A program made the translations under genes and the position numbers. DNA of 64,000 bases from Rhyzopertha dominica. Taxonomy: Eukaryota > Arthropoda > Insecta > Coleoptera > Bostrichidae. The notes under the pieces are model-generated. The model had not been told where the DNA came from, did no database searches, and was given only the letters and a program-made list of their open reading frames with translations. Where the stretch lies: positions 21,757,786-21,821,785 of the forward strand of contig QCXZ01000041.1 of the NCBI GenBank assembly GCA_025024175.1, written 5' to 3'. Positions within the stretch are counted from its first letter, which is position 1; every line of letters begins with the position of its first letter. This document shows, one piece after another, positions 55,958 through 64,000 of the stretch.

Positions 55958-58900
55958 AGAAAAAAGATTGATCTTCAGGCTATCTTTATCGCTGTTAACG
56001 ACTGATTTCCAAGATGAATATGACATGAATACTGAGGAAACAATTGCTTTTGTAGAAGGTTTGTGTACAAATACTATTTGATTTGTTGTGCGCTTTTTGT
56101 TCCGTTAAAAAGTATTATTGATTTTGACTACATTCGACCTCCAAGTTTGCACAATACAAAAAATAACTAACAGCAGGCCGAATGCATCAGGATAAATGAT
56201 AAACTATAATTATATTGAATTTTGATAATTTTATATAATGTTGTGCTTAGCTTATTAATTGTTTTTACTATTCTCGGTGGTTGGCATATGCTAGGTCAAT
56301 TCTTTTATTTTTAATTGCTGATTATAGCTAATATCTAGTTAATCTAGATTAGGCTGTGTTTGCAACTTATGAGATCGCCTTTTTATATTATTCAAGTTGA
56401 CTGTTTTTAACTTACAAAATCGTAAGTTTTAGTAATCGCATGGAAAGCAGCTGATACTAATAAATATCTGTATAGTTACTAAAGTAATCAAACCAGGGTA
56501 AAAGTTAATGGAAACTTCTGACCTACCTTTAATTGCACGCGGTCAACAAAACTTACTCGTGAGATATAATAGACTATTGACAGTAAGAACAATGATCAAA
56601 CTGAACATATAATAAAATAAAAGCAGGAAACCAAACATTCATACTGCTTTTTTCAGAATACAACTCAGAGCAATGCCTTAAACAGGTAATTAACAACTGA
56701 AATATACATCAGATCATACATGATTAAATTGATTACTTCTAAACCCTGTAAGACCTACATTGACTCCAGATAACTATTTAGCATTTATTTACTAGGAACA
56801 ATTTAGCCAAACCGCTCTTTAACTCAATTAACGCGAAACTACAGTGCTGAATGACTGACCTGAAGTTTATGTGAACTACGTGAATCCACTTCTTTAACAC
56901 AACTTTATATTTTGCATCCCACTGCGTTACAGTGACACAAGTCTGACATAAAGGTCGACTTAATCAATTAACTATTAGACGCATTAAATTACACAAGCAA
57001 TTTTACTGATGACCCTTCCAGACCTAACTAAATTTTAAAGACATAATATGGTTTTTAGAGAGGGGTAGAACGATAAAAAAGTGAGTGTGGATGCGAAAGA
57101 AATAGTCTCTATTTGTGGAAAAATTTTATTGATAAGAATTCCGTTCATTAGGTACCCGTATTTATAAATGAACATACTGGATTCTTATTTCCTAAAATTA
57201 GGTGAATTTGAAAATTAATTTTCTCAGATTCTAAACTGCTGCTTTATTTACTAAACAGACAATTCTGCGTTTTAACTGCCATCCATAATAAATTAAATTC
57301 ATGTAATTAATTGATCGTTAAATATAATGTATAAAATGTTTGTACAAGAGTTGCCCAATGTTCTTCTGTTATAACTACAGGCTGGCGCCACTTTTTCAGC
57401 GTGGGCCCGAGAGGAAGCGGAAATTAGCCATCAATGCAATCTACTAATAGACCAGACAGTAATTGTGGGCTCTTACATTGTATCGCTGGTAAAAACCATA
57501 AAAGCGCCTTTCACTACGAATTATCGAGTGTTGCAGTGAACACAATGGCAAAACAATGATTTACGGCCGTAGGTAGTATTTGCACTTGAATGGACCACGT
57601 ATTAGCACATGCGTTATGAATATTGAATGAGTGATAATGTGCGGCCTTGCTATACGTGCGCGTTTATCAATCAGCGCCGTGTTGAATCGTCTTATTTTCA
57701 TTTGGAGTTTAATAACAGTTATTAATTATTAAGAGAGCTCAGAAGAAGGATAATTATTACACGCCAGCGAGTGTAATTAAAAAGACGTAATTGCTGGCGT
57801 AATAACTAATACAGGGGGCAACAAACCTCAGGTGTAATAAGATTCAACTAGCAATTTGTTTATATGTTTAAACATATCAACTTTTTGCACTTCCAAGCTA
57901 CAGGTTCTGTACAAAAATTATAATTGCCCTTTGTGGTTTTGATTACATTTGCTCGGTTACAAGGTAATAACTTGCATAACATCACTAAGGTGCTGAACTT
58001 ACGGAAGCAAATAAACCATTAAATAAAAGCCAGAGGAATCATTTTCCGATTAGAACGTACATCACACAGAACATTCTTTTCATTTCGATAAACTACAAAT
58101 AAATTGTTCTGCAGAATAATTGTTTAGAACTGCATTAATACATCTGCTTACTGTAAAATTAGAAAAAAAAATAAATAATTCAAACGTGTCCCAATATTTT
58201 TGTTTTATTTAAGCTTCATGTAAATCATGAAAAAGTAATCATAAAATGACTAAGGAATTTCTTAATTGTTGGCTTCTTCGTAGCAATATTCTAAAAACAA
58301 TAGATAATTGAAGCTATTAACAACGAGATAATGCCTGCCCTAAGCCTAAAAGCATGTAAAACATCTGGCTTCAGGAGGACAGATGCTCGGCTCATGATAT
58401 TCGTAACGTGCAACGTTTTTTTTATCTTTTGAGAGAGAATGCTACAATTATGAGTAATTTCCAGTTATGGACTACTATAATCTTCTGCAAGATCACTTGA
58501 CTTTACCCTCCTTGAACCAGTAGAGAGTCGGAAAATTTAAGAACAAAGAGTGCTGGATGTGCTAAGATCACGGAAATACTACTTAGAGTTTGCAACTTTA
58601 TTACAACAAGGCATTAAAAGTGTGTGAAGCGAAATGGTAACCATACAAAACAGTTTGTTTAGGTGTATCTCAGTTTCCAATACGGTAGCCATAAAAAAAC
58701 CAAAACGTAGCGCCAATACTTTGAACATAAATGAATATCAGGGATGTCTGCTAACACCAAAATTTGCCTCAAGAACTGTCTGAACAATGCGTACTTTTAA
58801 AAGCGGTGTTATTAAGAGTTGTTGTAGAAAATTGAAATTGAAAAATTTTAGCTTCTTTTTTTTAAATTCTCTTAAAATTGAAAAAGTCTGATTGAAACTA

Positions 58901-61900
58901 AATTGAGTTTTGTTGTTCCTTATCTGTTAATAACCGACATAAGTTAAGCACAGTTATGTAGATAATGAAACTGACTTTCCAATGAAGTGTAATATCAGCC
59001 CTCTTGATATTTAAAGTTTTAGTGACTGCAACGCCATCTTTCTTTCTTTAATAGCGAGCGTTCGGGTAACTAAAGTAGTTTTTTTGCTGATTAACATTTT
59101 AGAATTTGTTTGCGATTGTATCACTATTTTGGATACTGATAACAAAATCATTCTCCGTAAAAGGGTTTCTTTTTTCAACGATTTAACCAGCACCTTATCT
59201 GAACGCATCTGTAACGGTCTTATTTTGCACTGCATTATCTCTAAACCAAATCTTGGCTACCTTTGCATGCTTTTTTTAAATAAGTCTTGGAGTGATGTCA
59301 TTGTGAAAAATAAAGGTTGTCAAAAAAACTTGGAGTTCAACTGTAAAACTTCTTAAGTGTTGCTGTTTGCCACCAATGGAACGTTGAGTATTCAAGCCCT
59401 TCAAATTTTGATGGGAATCTTTGGGTGCTTCCTTATCAGGAGTCCTATATTTTGTGGATCAGTCGGTAGTACTCCAGGTTTCACGCAAGAGATCACACAA
59501 CATCTTTTATACGTACGATACGTACGATTTGATCTTTTTCAGACAACCAAAGTGCATTTTTTCATTCTACTATTTATTTTACGCTTCTTTTACCTTTCTT
59601 TTCTTTTTTTTTTGTTTTCTTCTCCTTCCTACTAGGTGTCCCCCTTCGAAGCACGATGTTGTCTCACGCTCTTGGACTAACAGCCATCAGCTAACCACCG
59701 AGTGGGACATATAAGCGTAGAATTGTTCCTGACAAAAACATATTTCATTAATAGTGTTAATACTCTAATAGCAATTTATGTAAAAAAAAATTATAAGTGA
59801 ATGCACATTCACGAAAGCCATTTTTTGTATTATTCCTTATTGAGGTATTTGCACAAATTCTTTCCTGCTTTACGGTTTGTATATTATAATCTGTTGTTGC
59901 TTTTTGCAATTAACCTTGTTAGTATATGTAATTAAATATTCATCTTAGAAATTGGTTTAAATTATTTACCGATTACCGGTGACAGTTTTTTAGTTAGCTG
60001 GCGCCCCCTTACTGAGTAGGTTCATAGAAAAAAAACATAAATTTACATCTAACTTTTTTGCGTTTTTTCTCCTCAATTTTGCGGTAAGCTAAAATCGATA
60101 GGAGACTTCAGACGGCACTATAATGGCAGTTTATGCATCATATTATCAAGTTAGCTTTGTTATTTGGTACATTATATTAGGAAGCACTGCTTGACCAGCG
60201 GTGCGACGACCTAGGTAGCGACCCCAACTGTGAGAAACACCCCATAGAGGTGCGAATGCCACGGTTAGAGCTGGTTTCCTACTAATGCACAACGCGATAA
60301 CCAACTAGTTCATCATCCCCATGAGCCTATAATTGCCGTGTGAACACCGTCCGGCTACTTAATGCTTGCATAACTTGATAAATTAATTGTATTTATTATT
60401 AAATTGAGTCGGGTAAAGACGCTTGGCGGGTGAGCTAATGGCCAATTTAAAGGAGATTACAGCGCACGTTGGTCTCTCCTGCGACGCCTTTGTGCGGTTC
60501 TTTATTCTTGGAAATATTAATTTCTATCCATGTTGTGCTGTGGCGACTGCGTTCTTTGAATGGTCTCGTAAATACTTTCATGACATACATATTTATTAAT
60601 GTGGTTAACTAATACATAATGCTTGATTAGACGACTGCATTAAAAATAAGTCCTATGATTAAGCAGTATGCGGTTTTATATTCCAAGTTACCTTGTATTA
60701 GACGTGTACAATAAGAGTAGAACTCATAGATGTTGACCTAAAATTTTAAGTTTAGGGGAGCAAGTTTTGTACCTGTACGCTAAACGTTGGAAGCAAGAGG
60801 TACGGAATTGAACAAAACTCTTAACTTTATTCCTAGCTGCTTAATCCAGAACATAAGAATATTAAAGTTAACTTGCGTAAAGCGGACTATATTGAAATAA
60901 AGCCTGATTTGGGTGTCTTGGGATGTATAATGTCAACCAAGCATGTGATTTAATTGTGTAAATCGAATATAGTATAAAACCATTCATTATAGACGACATA
61001 AAAGCTAAAAGCTCTTTGGGGAAGTGGCAGCGTCTGTATACACCGTGCATATTTTCCTTACTATTAAAAGAAAAATAGGATTTGAATATAGCAAATTTCT
61101 TCCCTCCGCTAACTTACTGCTTGATAATAATCCCAAGACATTATGGTCTTGCGCTTTACAGGATGGTAAGGCCCATCGTGTGCTTGTCTACGTGATAATG
61201 CTTATGTATCAAGCAGAGACGTTACTCCTGAAACTAATAATGTTATGTATAACTGTAACCTACTGCTGTAAAGAAAATAAATGCTAACTTGATTATGGAC
61301 TCTGGTTATATGGGCTGATTTCATTCGCGGCCCTATATATTCTTAATGTGATGTCTAAGACCACACAAAAGCTACGATACTTTCGAGGGACAAGCTGAAA
61401 AAGGGTAACTTCTCATTAAACAATTACATCAAAATTTGGCAGTTTTAGAGAAGCTGAATTGTTCTAAAGCAGGTAAGGCATGAAAATCAGAGCATTTATG
61501 GATGATATGTTCATTTTTATTTATAATAAGGACACGTTTAGCTGAGGCTGTAGGAATAGTTTTTTTGGAACAAAATTCGGAGACCATGATAATTTAGTAT
61601 AAATAGGTTTACTTAGAGTAATGTTCTCACTATAGTGAAGGGCGAACTAGCTTTTAACAGGGAAGCTGATCACTCTTGGTTGTCAATGAACTACATTAAA
61701 GTATTGAAATTTGGCAAAGTACATCTTGTTTAGTTTCAACCTTTTTTCGAAAACCTATTTCTAAATTATTAACCGATACCGCTTTAATAGCTTTAAAATT
61801 CTCAAAAAATGTTTCATGAAAATTGTTGAGTTCTTCAAATATATCACTTTGCAAATATTTAAAACTGAGCATCAGATCTAAGTAGTATGTAAGTTGATTT

Positions 61901-62543
61901 TTTTTTGTTTTCGTACTTCTTAACAAGAGCATAAAAATCGACCANATAATTAATTTCATTTAAGGGGAGGCTACGAATTGTAGTAACAGCAGAACCTGAA
62001 ACTGCAGGGTGCAAATAATGAAATTTATCTACATTGTTTAAACCATCATTTTCCTGAATCAGACTTTTATAAGCGCCTTAGAATGTAGGCCACGATTTAA
62101 TATTACCGTCAAAAAGCACTAGTGAAATTTTAGGCAACTTTGGATTACGACACTTAGAAGTGGTAGATTGCAAATTCCCGTTCCTCAAAATTTTTTCTAT
62201 ATCAAAGTAAATGTCATCTGCAGAAGCACCACAAATATAAACTTTAAACTTAACCTCAAGAGCTATAATTTTCGCTTAAATTTCCTTAAACTCATTATAA
62301 TTTTCCTCGATTTTTGCAAATCATGCATTGAAGAATTGAATTTTATTAAAATTTTCAGATCCGCCTCAGAAGCCATTGCAATAATTAATGAGTGCAAAAG
62401 TACATTTCTAGATGCATTACCTTTTAACATAATAAACGCATTCCATACTATCGCACAAGAAACGACAGTGTCGAAACGACTGGAAACTGTGGAAACGACG
62501 AATGAACCAGCATCCAATATCTTTTCTCACAAAAATGATTGTA
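55958..62543. other. Non-coding AT-rich region
   Basis: About 6.6 kb with no recognised gene. Short overlapping frames at 59011-59714 have no motif. A small inverted repeat lies at 57755-57805. Relatively GC-rich, ORF-poor patches near 57380-57700 and 60200-60560 have no definable content. Confidence 0.5.
57755..57805. repeat. Small inverted repeat around TAATTA-type sequence
   Basis: TTATTACACGCCAGC on the left pairs with GCTGGCGTAATAA on the right (two-base bulge), separated by about 24 bp containing GTGTAATTAAAA. Confidence 0.6.
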
Positions 62544-62754
62544 TGCGAGAATTACAGTGTGGATGACACCACGCCATCTAGTGGCAATACGGCATCATCC
62601 ACTCGTCTCTGTGGAAAACTAATCTGAACGGCAGACAGATCAATGCCGTGTTGTCTGCGTTGTGACTACAGATGTGCTGAGGAGGCTTTATAAGCCGAAA
62701 CAGCTGTCCACAGATTGTCTTTATACAGGCGACATGGCATAGACCTAATTATTA
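62544..62754 (+). mobile_element. Foldback-family repeat, single-arm copy (about 210 bp)
   Basis: Begins TGCGAGAATTACAGTG and ends GGCATAGACCTAATTATTA. The first 95 bp match the left arm of 28566-29020; the last 110 bp match 37618-37738. It carries GCCATCTAGTGGC at 62573-62585 and no open frame. It looks like a deletion derivative of the longer foldback element. Confidence 0.8.
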
Positions 62755-64000
62755 AAAATGATTGTCTCGAATTGCAGACTTTCGTTCGGTTTCTCTTCTG
62801 TTTGTCAAAGTTAATGTTAGCTAAAGTCAACTCAGTAATAATGACAATACCTTAAATAAAGTAGGTATACGGTTAGTTTAGATTTTAAATATAGAGTTGA
62901 TTTTAACTTAAAGAAGATAACATAAACTGGCCATTTAAGGGTTAATACAGAACCTATAGGTACGGAATTCAAGTTTTAATGTTTTTTTATTTTTATAGAT
63001 ATTTTTGTTATGCGAGCGCCTGTATTGACTATTAAGGTTTAAACACCCAGTTAATTTAAGTTTTTTTTGTGCCATTTACAATTATTATAGGGTTTGCGTA
63101 CTATCTGTCAATACAGAGGAGATAATATAGGGTCATGAAAACCAAAATGAGTCATCCCTTTTTATGAAAGGCTATATAACTAATTTATGTCAATCACTTT
63201 GTCACATTAATTAATTGTATGTGAAGCAAACGTTCTGAATGTGTGGAGGTGTGCTAGAGTTGTACCGACATTTAAATGTGGTGATAGTTCTAATGCCCGA
63301 AAGTAAAGACTAAAGAAGAAAATATTGAAACCTGTTTTAAATAATAAAAAAGGACTTCAAATCTTGATAGTATTTGAAATACTGACGAGAAATTTAATCA
63401 ACTGTGAGGGTTTTGTAATACCCAAACCTACTTTAAATACTGATAAATATTTAAAATGCTTTATTTGAAATACGTATTGGAAACCATTTCTTTTCTAGTC
63501 GGCATACGGACGTTTCGGCCCCACCCTTTCACCCATGCGGTTTCGCCCCCGCTGTTTCGTTCCCGACTCCGTTTCGCCCCTGAGTAAAATTTCTCACGTG
63601 TTTTCTTCTTCAAATTCCAATTTATTTAATTTAATTTTGAAAAATATTTCGACATTGCTCGTAGTTTCAATCGTAGTTGCAAGAAACATAGTGTTTTTTG
63701 CCCACTTTTTGATGAGGTTGGGATAATTCTTAATCACATAAGAGAATAAATAATTTAAATGTTATTTAAAAAAATAGCAAATACAAAAACATCATATAAG
63801 TACCTAAAATCAACGAGACATATACTGACAAAAATGAACTGGAAAAGGATAAAAATGAGTCGATGTTAGGATATGAAAAATGTTATACCTGTTTAGGATT
63901 TCTTTTACATGTAGGGAATGTTCAAGACACGATGAATATTAGAATACCTACATAACTTTTTGCTCTTTTAAGACATGCAGAATCCAAAATTAAAAGTTAG
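62755..64000. other. Non-coding AT-rich end of window
   Basis: No recognised gene. Contains the TTTCGCCCC repeat cluster at 63508-63585. Confidence 0.5.
63508..63585 (+). repeat. TTTCGCCCC-type short repeats
   Basis: Four irregularly spaced variants: GTTTCGGCCCC, GTTTCGCCCCC, GTTTCGTTCCC and GTTTCGCCCC, about 15-30 bp apart. The pattern resembles subterminal repeats of a DNA transposon, but no partner end was found in this window. Confidence 0.65.

Noticed and set aside
59011..59714. Overlapping frames on both strands
   Set aside because: Low-complexity (Phe/Leu- or Lys-rich) peptides from AT-rich DNA with no motif.
60184..60330. Possible tRNA-derived or SINE segment (GC-rich, structured look)
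   Set aside because: No tRNA A-box/B-box pair or cloverleaf could be made out, and no second copy in the window.

Overview
The window is eukaryotic, AT-rich and gene-poor, and its repeat content points to an arthropod genome, probably an insect (inference). It carries an HTH/DDE transposase of a kind common in insects, a Ty3/gypsy element with a tRNA-Lys-type primer site, Jockey-like and other non-LTR remnants, a hAT MITE and a Polinton-like provirus. No intact host protein gene, tRNA or rRNA was recognised. The species is not identified.

Left part (1-19764). Positions 2238-10640 and 10741-19136 are almost the same sequence, separated by exactly 100 N. The end of the left contig equals the start of the right contig, so this is most likely an unmerged contig overlap and not a genomic duplication. 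The repeated block holds a decayed Tc1/mariner-superfamily transposase (minus strand), about 3.2 kb of non-coding flank with a GC-rich patch and a palindrome-rich cluster, and a Ty3/gypsy retrotransposon (gag; protease-RT-RNaseH-integrase; no env). The better copy is 14538-19764, with nearly identical LTRs. Many frame breaks are single-base differences between the two copies and look like base-calling errors.

Middle (28566-37738). This is a nested set of mobile elements. A foldback repeat lies beside a short non-autonomous hAT element (29035-37591, TIR CAGGGGCGGATCCA, 8-bp TSD TCGCCTAC). A complete 8.1-kb Polinton/Maverick-like element sits inside the hAT (29243-37362, AG...CT termini, 6-bp TSD ACTTTG, TIRs about 570-650 bp). 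The Polinton-like element has two divergent gene blocks. The minus-strand block holds an A32-type packaging ATPase, a roughly 27-unit tandem array, a conserved 303-aa protein, a fibre-like coiled-coil protein and a frameshifted DDE integrase with SH3/chromodomain-like tail. The plus-strand block holds an adenain-like cysteine protease, a penton-like minor capsid protein, a 55-aa basic protein and a 402-aa major-capsid-like protein. The capsid and packaging genes would together build and fill a particle, and the integrase would insert the DNA. No DNA polymerase B gene is present and there is no room for one. This is the most interesting object in the window.

Right part (37739-64000). Non-coding AT-rich sequence holds scattered transposon relics: a Jockey-like RNaseH/zinc-finger fragment (about 42.2-43.0 kb), a TTAA-flanked MITE with GA-rich ends (50869-51351), a non-LTR reverse transcriptase remnant (51.5-52.3 kb), a DDE transposase remnant (55.4-56.0 kb), another copy of the foldback-family repeat (62544-62754) and a TTTCGCCCC repeat cluster near 63.5 kb.
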